64,000 bases of DNA from Sphingobacteriaceae bacterium. GTDB lineage: Bacteria; Bacteroidota; Bacteroidia; B-17B0; Aurantibacillaceae. This document shows, piece by piece, positions 31,041-40,246 of this stretch. The position numbers and the translations under genes are program-made. Position 1 is the first letter of the stretch. Each line of letters starts with the position of its first letter. The notes below the pieces were generated by a model. That model searched no databases and had not been told where the DNA came from. It was given only the letters and a program-made list of their open reading frames with translations. Location: NCBI GenBank assembly GCA_013823565.1, contig PNMI01000002.1:1-64000 (forward strand), read 5' to 3'.

Positions 31041-31724
31041 ATGAATATAACATATTACGGTCATTCTTGTTTTGGAGTAGAGGTTAACGGGAAAAATTTA
31101 TTATTTGACCCATTTATTACTCCAAATGAGTTAGCCAAAAACATTGACGCTACAACAGTAAAAGCAGATTATATATTAATTTCTCACGGACACGAAGATC
31201 ACATTGCAGATGCCATCTCTATAGCCAAAAGAACAAATGCACTGGTAATTTGTAATTATGAGATATATGTATGGCTAAAAAACAAAGGCGTTGAAAACAT
31301 TCATCCTATGAATACTGGAGGGAAGAAGGCATTTGATTTTGGGTCTGTTAAATGCGTAAAAGCAGAACATAGCAGTAGTATGCCTGATGGAACGTATGGT
31401 GGAAATCCGATGGGATTTGTGATTGAAAGTACAGATAAAAACTTTTACTATGCTGGTGATACAGCATTGACATATGACATGAAATTGATTGGAAACTATC
31501 GCAAAATTGATTTTGCATTTTTACCAATTGGCGACAATTTTACAATGGGCGTTGATAATGCTATTATTTGTTGCAAAGATTTCATCAATTGTGGGGATGT
31601 AATTGGTATGCATTATGATACATTTGGTTACATAAAAATTAACCAAGAAGAAGCAAAACATAAATTTAGTGTACAAGGGAAAAAATTAACCCTTTTAGAA
31701 ATAGGAGAAACGATTAGCAAATAA
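31041..31724 (+). CDS. Metal-dependent hydrolase (UPF0173 / beta-lactamase fold)
   Basis: MNITYYGHSCFGVEVNGKNLLFDPFITPN; ADYILISHGHEDHIADA; YYAGDTALTYDM. Confidence 0.93.
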   Translation: MNITYYGHSCFGVEVNGKNLLFDPFITPNELAKNIDATTVKADYILISHGHEDHIADAISIAKRTNALVICNYEIYVWLKNKGVENIHPMNTGGKKAFDFGSVKCVKAEHSSSMPDGTYGGNPMGFVIESTDKNFYYAGDTALTYDMKLIGNYRKIDFAFLPIGDNFTMGVDNAIICCKDFINCGDVIGMHYDTFGYIKINQEEAKHKFSVQGKKLTLLEIGETISK

Positions 31725-31728
31725 GAAC

Positions 31729-32562
31729 ATGGGAAAAATAATAGCAATAGCAAATCAAAAAGGTGGAGTTGGAAAAACAACATCGGCAATCAATTTAGCA
31801 GCATCATTAGCCGTTTTAGAATATAAAACCTTATTAGTTGACGCCGACCCTCAAGCCAATGCAACATCAGGTGTAGGAATTGAACCTAAAAATGTAAAGT
31901 CGGGCTTGTATGAGTGTATCATTGACAACAAACACCCAAAAGAAGTTATCGTTGAAACTGAAACTCCTAATTTATATTTATTACCAACCAATACAGATTT
32001 AGTTGCAATCGAACTTGAAATCGTGAATCTTCCAAACAGAGATTACATGATGAAAGCAGCATTAAATAAAATTAAAGATGACTATGATTTCATTATCATT
32101 GATTGTTGTCCTTCTTTAGGTTTAACAGTAATTAATTCATTAGCTGCAGCTGATAGCGTAATTATCCCGGTACAATGCGAGTACTTCGCCTTAGAAGGAA
32201 TGGGTAAATTATTACAAACTATTAAATTAGTTCAGGCACACATTAACACTGAATTAGATATTGAAGGCGTTTTATTAACGATGTATGACCCACGTTTAAA
32301 ATTAGCAAACCAAGTGGTTGAAGAAGTGAAAATGCATTTCCAAAACATGGTGTTTAATACAATCGTACAACGTAATACTAAATTAGCAGAAGCGCCTAGT
32401 CATGGTAAAACCATTATTATGCATGATGCTATTGGAAAAGGTTCTGTTAACTATTTAAACTTAGCACGTGAAATTTTACAACGTAACGGCTTAACTAAAA
32501 TTAGCGACGAAGATCGTACGATGACATTTACACAAGAAGAATCAGAATTTAACGAAGGATAA
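31729..32562 (+). CDS. parA: Chromosome partitioning ATPase ParA
   Basis: MGKIIAIANQKGGVGKTTSAINLAASLA...LLVDADPQANATSGVG. Confidence 0.97.
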   Translation: MGKIIAIANQKGGVGKTTSAINLAASLAVLEYKTLLVDADPQANATSGVGIEPKNVKSGLYECIIDNKHPKEVIVETETPNLYLLPTNTDLVAIELEIVNLPNRDYMMKAALNKIKDDYDFIIIDCCPSLGLTVINSLAAADSVIIPVQCEYFALEGMGKLLQTIKLVQAHINTELDIEGVLLTMYDPRLKLANQVVEEVKMHFQNMVFNTIVQRNTKLAEAPSHGKTIIMHDAIGKGSVNYLNLAREILQRNGLTKISDEDRTMTFTQEESEFNEG

Positions 32563-32565
32563 ATA

Positions 32566-32641
32566 ACAGTTATGAGTTATAAGTTATGAGTTTTGAGTTA
32601 ATACTCTATCTCTCATCACTTATAACTCATCACTTATAACT
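32566..32641. repeat. Direct/inverted repeats of (T)AACTCAT(A)ACTC type between parA and parB
   Basis: gttatgagttataagttatgagttttgagttaatactctatctctcatcacttataactcatcacttataac; arms complementary. Confidence 0.7.
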
Positions 32642-32649
32642 AAAAGAAG

Positions 32650-33546
32650 ATGAGTACAAATAAAAAACCAGCATTAGGAAGAGGATTAAGCGCATTGTTA
32701 GAAAATGCTAAAACAGATATCACAACTAAACAAAGTGGAGATGGCACGCCTGTAGTTGGCTCTATCGCCATTATTAAAATTAAAAATATTGAAACCAATC
32801 CGTTTCAACCACGTACTAATTTCGAAGAAATTGCTTTACAAGAATTAGCAGATTCTATTAAGCAACATGGCATTATTCAACCAATCACCGTTCGTAAGTT
32901 GGGGTATGATAAATACCAATTAATTTCTGGAGAGCGTCGTTTTAGAGCTTCTCAAATAGCTGAGTTAACTGAGATTCCAGCATACATTCGTGTAGCTAAC
33001 GACCAAGCCATGCTTGAAATGGGATTGATTGAGAACATCCAACGTGAAGATTTAGATCCAATTGAAGTTTCGTTAAGCTACAAACGTTTAATTGACGAGT
33101 GTAATATCACTCAAGAACAATTAAGCGAAAAAGTAAACAAACAACGTAGTACAGTAACAAACTTTTTACGTTTATTAAAATTACCTGCAGTTATTCAAAA
33201 AGCAGTTCGCGATAAAGATATTTCAATGGGTCATGCTCGTGCTTTATTAAGCATCGAAAATGAAGACAAACAATTAGCCATTTTTGCAATGGCTGTTGAA
33301 AATGAATTATCTGTTCGCCAAGTAGAAGAATTAGCACGTGGAGAAAAGTTAGCCTTTAAACCCAAAACCACTCGTGTAGAAAAACCCTTAACTATTGAGG
33401 ATAAACAAATAGCAAAAAAATTAGAGAAAATTTTCAGTAAATCGTTCGACTTTAAACGTAGTCCAAAGGGCGCTGGTTCTATTACTTTAAGCTTTAGCAA
33501 CGATACGGAACTAGAGCATATTTTATCTTTTTTTGACATAAATTAA
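32650..33546 (+). CDS. parB: Chromosome partitioning protein ParB
   Basis: KPALGRGLSALLENAK; NPFQPRTNFEEIALQELADSIKQHGIIQPITVRK; LISGERRFRAS; LIENIQREDLDPIE. Confidence 0.97.
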   Translation: MSTNKKPALGRGLSALLENAKTDITTKQSGDGTPVVGSIAIIKIKNIETNPFQPRTNFEEIALQELADSIKQHGIIQPITVRKLGYDKYQLISGERRFRASQIAELTEIPAYIRVANDQAMLEMGLIENIQREDLDPIEVSLSYKRLIDECNITQEQLSEKVNKQRSTVTNFLRLLKLPAVIQKAVRDKDISMGHARALLSIENEDKQLAIFAMAVENELSVRQVEELARGEKLAFKPKTTRVEKPLTIEDKQIAKKLEKIFSKSFDFKRSPKGAGSITLSFSNDTELEHILSFFDIN

Positions 33547-33555
33547 CTAACCATT

Positions 33556-33595
33556 AATCACAAGAAATTACCTCACTAATTTCTTGTGATTATTT
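33556..33595. terminator. Hairpin, terminator-like, after parB
   Basis: aatcacaagaaattacctcactaatttcttgtgattattttt: stem AATCACAAGAAATTA/TAATTTCTTGTGATT. Confidence 0.75.
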
Positions 33596-33603
33596 TTGAT
33601 TAG

Positions 33604-34188
33604 GTGAAAGTTTCATTAGTATATATATCATTATTTTTTATTTTAGTTTGCGCATCTGCTCATGCTCAGCAAAATGACTCGTTAAAAAATGAAATAACTA
33701 TAGACTCTACTCAAAGTAAACGTGCCGTAAAAAAAGCGATTTATTCAAGTGCTCGTAAAGCAACCATTATGAGTGCTTGTCTTCCTGGTTTAGGACAAAT
33801 TTACAATCGTAAATACTGGAAAACTCCAGTTATTTATGCGGCCCTTGGAGGATTAGGATATTGGGGTGTAACCAATCAAATTAAATACAAATACTACAGC
33901 GATAATTTAACAGCACTTCATGATGATGATGCTAATACGATTAACGAAACGTTATATAATAGCGATCAGTTAGTAACTCAAAAAAGATATTATAGAAAAT
34001 ATAGAGATTATGCTATTATTGCTGGCGCTTTGGTTTATTTGATAAATATTATTGATGCAAATGTAGATGCGCATTTAAAAACATTTGATGTAAGCGATGA
34101 TTTAAGCTTACAAGTAAATCCATATTCAAACTTTGATTACAATAATAAATTACAAGCAGGATTATCTTTAAAATTAAAATTTAAGTAA
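33604..34188 (+). CDS. DUF5683 domain-containing protein
   Basis: RKATIMSACLPGLGQIYNRKYWKTPVIYAALGGLGYW; located between parB and dapB as in other Bacteroidota. Confidence 0.88.
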   Translation: MKVSLVYISLFFILVCASAHAQQNDSLKNEITIDSTQSKRAVKKAIYSSARKATIMSACLPGLGQIYNRKYWKTPVIYAALGGLGYWGVTNQIKYKYYSDNLTALHDDDANTINETLYNSDQLVTQKRYYRKYRDYAIIAGALVYLINIIDANVDAHLKTFDVSDDLSLQVNPYSNFDYNNKLQAGLSLKLKFK

Positions 34189-34254
34189 GTCTCCCGCTAA
34201 TCGCGCAGATTAACGCAGAAAATTTATCTGTAATATCTGCGAAATCCGTGGGAC
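34189..34254. repeat. Intergenic imperfect palindromic repeat (GTCCCG/CGGGAC ... GCAGATTnnCGCAGA type)
   Basis: gtctcccgctaatcgcgcagattaacgcagaaaatttatctgtaatatctgcgaaatccgtgggac; arms GCAGAT/ATCTGC. Confidence 0.6.
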
Positions 34255-34266
34255 ATAAAACAGATT

Positions 34267-34974
34267 ATGAATATTGCATTATTAGGATACGGAAAAATGG
34301 GTAAAGAGATAGAAGCTATCGCTTTGCAAAGAGGACATACAATTGTTTTAAAAGTAGATGAAAGTAATGCGTCTACGTTCTCTAAAGAAGAGTTACAAAA
34401 AGCAGATGTAGCTATCGAATTTAGTACACCGCATACTGTTATTGCTAACATCAAAAAATGTTTTGATGCTCAAGTTCCTATTGTAGTTGGTACAACTGGC
34501 TGGTACGATTCGTTTAAAGAAATTGAAACAGAATGTAAACAAAAAAATTGTGCTTTATTTCATGCTACTAATTTTAGCTTAGGCGTTAATTTATTTTTTA
34601 AAGTAAATTCATACTTAGCTGATTTAATGAACAAATACGATTCGTATAATGTAGAGATGGAAGAAATTCATCACATTCATAAATTAGATAAACCAAGCGG
34701 AACAGCTATTTCATTAGCAAATCAAGTGCTTGATAAAATTGAGCGCAAAAAAAATTGGAGCATTACGGATAATAAGCCTGAAACCTTATTTATTAAAGAT
34801 GTGAGAGAAGGTGAAGTTCCAGGCACACATATTATCAAATATACATCAGCAGTGGATGATATTGAAATTATGCATAAAGCACATAACCGTAAAGGCTTTG
34901 CTTTAGGTGCCGTTATAGCAGCCGAATATATTAAAGGTAAAAAAGGTATATTTACCATGAACGATTTAATTTAA
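34267..34974 (+). CDS. dapB: 4-hydroxy-tetrahydrodipicolinate reductase
   Basis: MNIALLGYGKMGKEIEAIA; VAIEFSTPHTV; VVGTTGWY; EEIHHIHKLDKPSGTAISLA. Confidence 0.96.
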   Translation: MNIALLGYGKMGKEIEAIALQRGHTIVLKVDESNASTFSKEELQKADVAIEFSTPHTVIANIKKCFDAQVPIVVGTTGWYDSFKEIETECKQKNCALFHATNFSLGVNLFFKVNSYLADLMNKYDSYNVEMEEIHHIHKLDKPSGTAISLANQVLDKIERKKNWSITDNKPETLFIKDVREGEVPGTHIIKYTSAVDDIEIMHKAHNRKGFALGAVIAAEYIKGKKGIFTMNDLI

Positions 34975-34980
34975 TTGATA

Positions 34981-35022
34981 TAAAAACTCATAACTCAACA
35001 CTCATAATTCATAACTAATCAC
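34981..35022. repeat. ACTCATAA-type short tandem repeats (same family as 32566-32641)
   Basis: taaaaactcataactcaacactcataattcataactaatcac. Confidence 0.5.
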
Positions 35023-36804
35023 ATGGGCAACATTATTTTTCTAATACTCGTTTTAATTTCATTTGTAGGCTTATATAAAATATTTGAAAAAGCTGGTTTA
35101 CCTGCATGGAAAGCGCTAATTCCAGTATATAATTTTTGGTTAGTGGGTACCATCATTAATCGTCCAAAATGGTGGGGATTAATCATGATTGTTCCTGGTG
35201 TGAATTTAATTATGTACGGTGTATATGGTTTTCATTTAGCGCGTGCGTTTAAGAAACGTATGAATAATGATTTAGTATATGCCTCTTTAATGCCTTACAT
35301 TTATTTTGCTTATTTAGGTTTTAACAAAGACATTAAATATTTCGGAGTTACTGATATTAAATCTGAATCATCATTCATTAAAAACTGGGCCGACCCAATT
35401 ATTTTTGCGGTTGTAGCAGCATCAATTATTCGTGGTTTCTTTTTCGAAGCATTTACTATTCCAACTTCTTCATTAGAAAAATCATTAATGGTAGGTGATT
35501 TCTTATTTGTAAATAAAGTGTGTTATGGTGCTAAAGTACCACAAACACCTATCGCTTTTCCTTTTGCGCATCACACTTTACCATTTACCGAAAGCACTAA
35601 ATCATACTTAGAGTGGATTAAAATTCCTTACTTAAGATTGCCAGGATATTCAAAACCTAAAAATGGTGAAATAGTAGTATTTAACTATCCTGATGGAGAC
35701 ACTGTGGCATTAGGTGCTCAAAACATGAGCTACTATCAATTAGTAAGAGAAATTGCAACAAGTATTAAACAAGAAGAAGGCGGAAAAAAATCTGACGCAT
35801 ATTACAAAGAACAAGCTTGGAGTTACGTGAACAGTCAACAAAAACCATTTGGAGCAATTACTGGCCGACCTGTAGATAAAAGAGAGCATTACGTGAAACG
35901 TTGTGTTGCTATTGCAGGAGACAAAATAGAAATCAAAGACGGAGAAATTTTTATCAATGATAAAAAACAAGAAATGCCTGAGCATGCTCAACACCATTAT
36001 ATTGTAGCTACAAAAGGCAATATGTTTGGCGAAAATGGTCAAAGTAAAACTCGTGAGATGGTTTTGTCAAACTATGAGTTATTAGAGAAATATGATATCT
36101 ATGTAACAGAAGCTTCAAAAATTGATGGACGTAGTAATGCAGATACTTCTTTTTACAACTTAAATATGCCTGCAGATGTGGCTAATAAAATTAAACAATT
36201 ACCAGGCGTATTATCTGTGAATAGAGAAATTGAACCGAAAGGTTTACGTGACCCTCGCATATTCCCACACAATAATAGTTATGCATGGAATAACGACAAC
36301 TTTGGTCCATTAGTTTTACCATCAGAAGGAATGACGATTAAAATTGATACTGGTAATATTTGTTTGTACGAAAAAATGTTGAGCACTTATGATAATGGCA
36401 TTCATCAAATCACAAAATCTGGAGCGCAAGTATTGTATGATGGTAAACCAATTACATCTTACACCTTTAAACAAGGTTACTATTGGATGATGGGAGATAA
36501 CCGTCACAATTCAGCAGATAGCCGTAGTTGGGGTGTTGTACCATTTGACCACGTGGTTGGTCGACCTGTATTTGTTTGGTTTAGTATGAAAGATCCTAAA
36601 AACAATCCTATTACAGGTCAATCTATCTTAGGTTCATTAACTAAAAATTCTCACGATGGTAAATTCCGTTGGGAACGCTTTATGTGTTATGTGGGCGAAG
36701 ATGGATTAGTGTCTTGGAAAATACCTGTAGCTATTTTAGCCTTATTAGGTTTTGGTTATAGTTTCTGGAGCAAGAGAAGAGAGAAAAAGAAACTAAAAAA
36801 ATAA
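35023..36804 (+). CDS. lepB: Signal peptidase I with N-terminal DUF5684-like membrane region and large insertion
   Basis: TIPTSSLEKSLMVGDFLFVNK; REHYVKRCVAIAGDKIEIKDGEIFIN; YYWMMGDNRHNSADSRSWGVVPFDHVVGRPVFVW. Confidence 0.95.
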   Translation: MGNIIFLILVLISFVGLYKIFEKAGLPAWKALIPVYNFWLVGTIINRPKWWGLIMIVPGVNLIMYGVYGFHLARAFKKRMNNDLVYASLMPYIYFAYLGFNKDIKYFGVTDIKSESSFIKNWADPIIFAVVAASIIRGFFFEAFTIPTSSLEKSLMVGDFLFVNKVCYGAKVPQTPIAFPFAHHTLPFTESTKSYLEWIKIPYLRLPGYSKPKNGEIVVFNYPDGDTVALGAQNMSYYQLVREIATSIKQEEGGKKSDAYYKEQAWSYVNSQQKPFGAITGRPVDKREHYVKRCVAIAGDKIEIKDGEIFINDKKQEMPEHAQHHYIVATKGNMFGENGQSKTREMVLSNYELLEKYDIYVTEASKIDGRSNADTSFYNLNMPADVANKIKQLPGVLSVNREIEPKGLRDPRIFPHNNSYAWNNDNFGPLVLPSEGMTIKIDTGNICLYEKMLSTYDNGIHQITKSGAQVLYDGKPITSYTFKQGYYWMMGDNRHNSADSRSWGVVPFDHVVGRPVFVWFSMKDPKNNPITGQSILGSLTKNSHDGKFRWERFMCYVGEDGLVSWKIPVAILALLGFGYSFWSKRREKKKLKK

Positions 36805-36806
36805 TC

Positions 36807-37022
36807 TTGCAAAACTCCGAAATCCTATTAGAATTAGTTAAAGTGAAAATGCCCTTTGGAAGATACAAAGGCTACACTTTAGCTAATTTACCAGTTTCGT
36901 ATTTAGAATGGTTTCAACGCAAAGGTTTTCCTGATAGTAAATTAGGAATGATGTTAGCTACGATGTACGAAATCAAATCAAATGGATTAGAGTATTTGTT
37001 GGAGCCATTGAAGAAATTATAA
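36807..37022 (+). CDS. DUF3820 family protein (TTG start)
   Basis: VKMPFGRYKGYTLANLPVSYLEWFQRKGFPDSKLGMMLATMYEIKSNGLEYLLEPLKKL. Confidence 0.88.
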   Translation: MQNSEILLELVKVKMPFGRYKGYTLANLPVSYLEWFQRKGFPDSKLGMMLATMYEIKSNGLEYLLEPLKKL

Positions 37023-37025
37023 AAG

Positions 37026-37098
37026 CTGTCAGTTCGAGCGAAGTCGAGAACTAGACAGATATTCTAATTACGCTTCTCGACTACGCTCGAAGTGACAA
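37026..37098. repeat. Intergenic inverted repeat (GTCAGTTCGAGCGnAGTCGAGAAC ... CTTCTCGACTACGCTCGAAGTGACA)
   Basis: Two complementary arms; further copies at 45349-45374 (one arm) and 54833-54929 (both arms). Confidence 0.85.
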
Positions 37099-37160
37099 CG
37101 AAATCATCCTATTTAAGCTTAAAAAAAATAGCGTATCTTTACCAAATATACAGATTGGCT

Positions 37161-38492
37161 ATGACTACTTTTAAAGACCTAAACCTTACTAAACAATTAA
37201 TAAATGCCTTAAGCGATATTGGCTTTGAAAACCCAACGCCTATTCAAGAAAAAGCATTTCCTGTTATTATGTCGGGTAAAGATGCCGTTGGTATAGCCCA
37301 AACTGGTACTGGTAAAACCTTTGCCTATTTATTGCCCATTTTACGCCAATTAACGTTTTCAGAACAACGCCAACCTCGTGTTTTAATTGTTGTTCCTACA
37401 CGTGAGCTAGTAGTGCAAGTGGTAGACGAAGTCGCTAAACTATCCACATATATGCAAGCAAGATGCGTGGGAGTTTATGGAGGAGGAAATATTAATATTC
37501 AAAAACAAAAAGTGTATGACGGTGTTGATATTTTAGTAGCGACTCCAGGACGTTTAATTGATTTAACTTTAAGCCGAACTTTACAATTTAATAGCATTCA
37601 AAAATTAGTGATTGATGAAGTTGATGAAATGTTAAACTTAGGTTTCCGTTCTCAATTAATTAAAATATTAGATATCCTTCCTGAAAAGCGTCAAAACTTA
37701 ATGTTTTCGGCAACCTTGAATGAAGATGTGGAAATGATGATTGACAATTATTTTTACAAGCCTGAGTATATTGAATTAATTAGTAGAGGAACACCATTAG
37801 AAAAAATTATTCAGCAGGCTTATCATGTTCCTAATTTTTACACAAAAGTAAATTTATTAGAGTTCTTATTACAAACAGAAAAACAATTCACTAAGGTATT
37901 ATTGTTTGTAAAGAACAAAAAAATAGCAGATGATATTTACAAAGCATTAGAAGGTGAATTTGCAGAAGACATTGGTGTCATTCACTCCAACAAATCACAA
38001 CCTCAGCGTTTTAGTGCGGTAAAGAAATTTGATGAAGGAACACATCGTTTATTAATTGCAACAGATGTGATTGCGCGTGGTTTAGATTTAAAAGATGTAA
38101 CACACGTTATCAATTTTGATATGCCATCTAAAGAAGCCAGTGCATATATACATCGTATTGGTAGAACTGGTCGTGCTGACAAAACAGGTATTGCCATAAG
38201 TTTCATCACTAAAAAAGATGCCGCGATGCAAAAGGAAATTGAAACACTGATGAAGAAAAAGTTAGTGATATTGGATATGCCAGAAGCCGTTGAAATATCA
38301 GAAAATTTAACGCAAGACGAAAAACCGGTAACCAGAGATAAATCAAAATCTCCTAAAGTGATTCAATATGAAGGCGGTGGTGCTTTTCATGAAAAGAAAG
38401 ATAAAAACAAAAAAGTAAACTTAGGAGGTAAACGCCGTCAAGAAAACTTAAGAAGAATAGCAGAAAAAAATGCTAGATCGAAGCCTTTTTAA
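37161..38492 (+). CDS. DEAD/DEAH box RNA helicase (start at ATG 37161; longer ORF would run into the repeat)
   Basis: GFENPTPIQEKAFPVIMSGKDAVGIAQTGTGKTFAYLLP; VIDEVDEMLNLGF; MFSATL; ATDVIARGLDLKDVTHVINFDMP; HRIGRTGR. Confidence 0.96.
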   Translation: MTTFKDLNLTKQLINALSDIGFENPTPIQEKAFPVIMSGKDAVGIAQTGTGKTFAYLLPILRQLTFSEQRQPRVLIVVPTRELVVQVVDEVAKLSTYMQARCVGVYGGGNINIQKQKVYDGVDILVATPGRLIDLTLSRTLQFNSIQKLVIDEVDEMLNLGFRSQLIKILDILPEKRQNLMFSATLNEDVEMMIDNYFYKPEYIELISRGTPLEKIIQQAYHVPNFYTKVNLLEFLLQTEKQFTKVLLFVKNKKIADDIYKALEGEFAEDIGVIHSNKSQPQRFSAVKKFDEGTHRLLIATDVIARGLDLKDVTHVINFDMPSKEASAYIHRIGRTGRADKTGIAISFITKKDAAMQKEIETLMKKKLVILDMPEAVEISENLTQDEKPVTRDKSKSPKVIQYEGGGAFHEKKDKNKKVNLGGKRRQENLRRIAEKNARSKPF

Positions 38493-38551
38493 TCAACACC
38501 ACCCATATAACTACGAAAACATTAATCATTGATTAATTTGCATTTTCTACA

Positions 38552-38992
38552 ATGAAAAAAAACGAAAATAACCAAACTACAAAAGCACCAAGTGTGTTTG
38601 CTCAAACTTATTTTCATGGCACAAAAGCCAATTTACAAATAGGGGATTTAATTGAACCAGGTTTTAACACCAATTACGGACAAAAAAAAAATGCTAAATA
38701 CATTTTTTTGTCGGCAACCTTAGACGCTGCTATTTGGGGTGCTGAGTTAGCTACTGGAGATGGTAAAGAAAGAATTTATTTAGTAGAACCAACTGGCGAG
38801 ATTGAAGATGATCCAGATTTAACGGATAAAAAATTTCCTGGTAATCCAACCAAGTCGTATCGTTCAACCTCTCCTTTTAGAGTTGTAGGAGAAGTAAGCA
38901 TTTGGCAGGGACATCCTACAGAACAAGTTAAAGTAATGAAAGATGCTTTAGAAAAATTGAAAGAGCAAGGGATTAATTCATTAAACGATTAA
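38552..38992 (+). CDS. arr: NAD(+)--rifampin ADP-ribosyltransferase (Arr family)
   Basis: FAQTYFHGTKANLQIGDLIEPGFNTNYGQKKNAKYIFLSATLDAAIWGAELATGDGKERIYLVEPTGEIEDDPDLTDKKFPGNPTKSYRSTSPFRVVGEV. Confidence 0.93.
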   Translation: MKKNENNQTTKAPSVFAQTYFHGTKANLQIGDLIEPGFNTNYGQKKNAKYIFLSATLDAAIWGAELATGDGKERIYLVEPTGEIEDDPDLTDKKFPGNPTKSYRSTSPFRVVGEVSIWQGHPTEQVKVMKDALEKLKEQGINSLND

Positions 38993-38997
38993 ACAGC

Positions 38998-39441
38998 ATG
39001 GTAAACTCAGAAAAAGAAATATATAGTTCTCGTATTATCCATGCACCCATACACAAAGTATATCATGCCTTTGAAAATCCTAATCATTTAAAAAACTGGT
39101 GGGGACCGCATGGTTTTACAAACACTATTCATGAATTTGATTTAAACCCTGGTGGCAAATGGTTATTAACCATGCATGGCCCCGAAAAAGGAAACTATGA
39201 AAACTCTTCTGTATTCAGCACAGTTGAACCCTTACGGAAAATTTCTTGGAAAAGACAATCACAACCCTTATTTGATATGGAAGTGGGGTTCAAAAAAATT
39301 ACCGATAAGTCAACTGAAATTTCTTTTAGGATGTTGTTTGCAACAACAGAAGAATGCAATAAAATAAAACCTTTTGCTGCCTCAAAAAACGAAGAAAATT
39401 TTGATAGACTAGAAAAAGAAATAGAATTAATTTCATTATAA
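38998..39441 (+). CDS. SRPBCC / AHSA1-family protein
   Basis: SRIIHAPIHKVYHAFENPNHLKNWWGPHGFTNTIHEFDLNPGGKWLLTMHGP. Confidence 0.92.
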   Translation: MVNSEKEIYSSRIIHAPIHKVYHAFENPNHLKNWWGPHGFTNTIHEFDLNPGGKWLLTMHGPEKGNYENSSVFSTVEPLRKISWKRQSQPLFDMEVGFKKITDKSTEISFRMLFATTEECNKIKPFAASKNEENFDRLEKEIELISL

Positions 39442-39450
39442 AAAACACTA

Positions 39451-39584
39451 ATTCATCATGTACTTGTAATATATGATGTATAGGGGAAAACAGTATCTTC
39501 TTATAATATCAAACCTGAAGATAAATTTTCAATATCGAAAACTTAAAACTACAAAGTGGCGTTTATTACTGTAAAATAAATTAA
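39451..39584 (+). pseudogene. Remnant of a T9SS type-A C-terminal sorting domain (stop + frameshift)
   Basis: Frame from 39460: VLVIYDV*GKTVSSYNIKPEDKFSIS, then one-base shift to frame at 39537: ENLKLQSGVYYCKIN* (stop 39582-39584); matches the v.iYd..Gk.v......isi..L.sGvYy.ki pattern. Confidence 0.7.
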
Positions 39585-39620
39585 GATAATAAGACATTAG
39601 TTCATAATAAATTAATTCAC

Positions 39621-39657
39621 AAAAAAATCCTTTGATAAATTATCAAAGGATTTTTTT
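39621..39657. terminator. Intrinsic terminator
   Basis: aaaaaaatcctttgataaattatcaaaggattttttt: stem AATCCTTTGATAA/TTATCAAAGGATT. Confidence 0.88.
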
Positions 39658-39703
39658 ATAACAACATTTTCTTCTTGCACAATAAAAAACTATTTTTACA
39701 ATC

Positions 39704-40216
39704 ATGTTCGCCATTATTGATATAGAAACTTGTGGAGGGAAATTTGATTATCCCAAAGGGCGAATTACAGAAATTTGCATTTTAATTCACGATGGCTTAC
39801 AAGTCACCGACAAATTTTCTACGCTTATCAATCCCGAATGTTATATCTCACCACTTTATACAAACATTACAGGTATAACCAATCAAATGGTTGCTAACGC
39901 TCCTAAATTTCATGAGGTGGCAAATACAATTTTACAACTCACAGAAAACAGAACATTTGTAGCCCATAATGTGAGCTTTGATTATAATTTCATTAAGGGA
40001 GAGTTTGCCTCTTTAGGTTATGAATATGAACGAGAAAAATTATGTACCGTAAAATTGAGTCGCAAATTAATACCTGGCAAAAAAACCTATAGTCTTGGAC
40101 CTTTATGTGAATCTCTAGGAATTAGCAATAATGCCAGACATAGAGCCGAAGGTGATGCTGTGGCAACCGCCAAATTATTTGATATTTTATTACAAATAAA
40201 AAGCAGTGTCCGATAA
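39704..40216 (+). CDS. 3'-5' exonuclease, DnaQ/epsilon-like
   Basis: FAIIDIETCGGKFDYPKGRITEICILIHDG; FVAHNVSFDYNFIKGEF; HRAEGDAVATAKLF. Confidence 0.94.
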   Translation: MFAIIDIETCGGKFDYPKGRITEICILIHDGLQVTDKFSTLINPECYISPLYTNITGITNQMVANAPKFHEVANTILQLTENRTFVAHNVSFDYNFIKGEFASLGYEYEREKLCTVKLSRKLIPGKKTYSLGPLCESLGISNNARHRAEGDAVATAKLFDILLQIKSSVR

Positions 40217-40246
40217 TCAAACTTGTTGTTTTTGTATATTTATCCC

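Noticed and set aside
31041-36804. parS site near parAB
   Set aside because: I did not notice a GTTTCACGTGAAAC-like palindrome in or around the par genes; a motif scan would be needed to exclude it.
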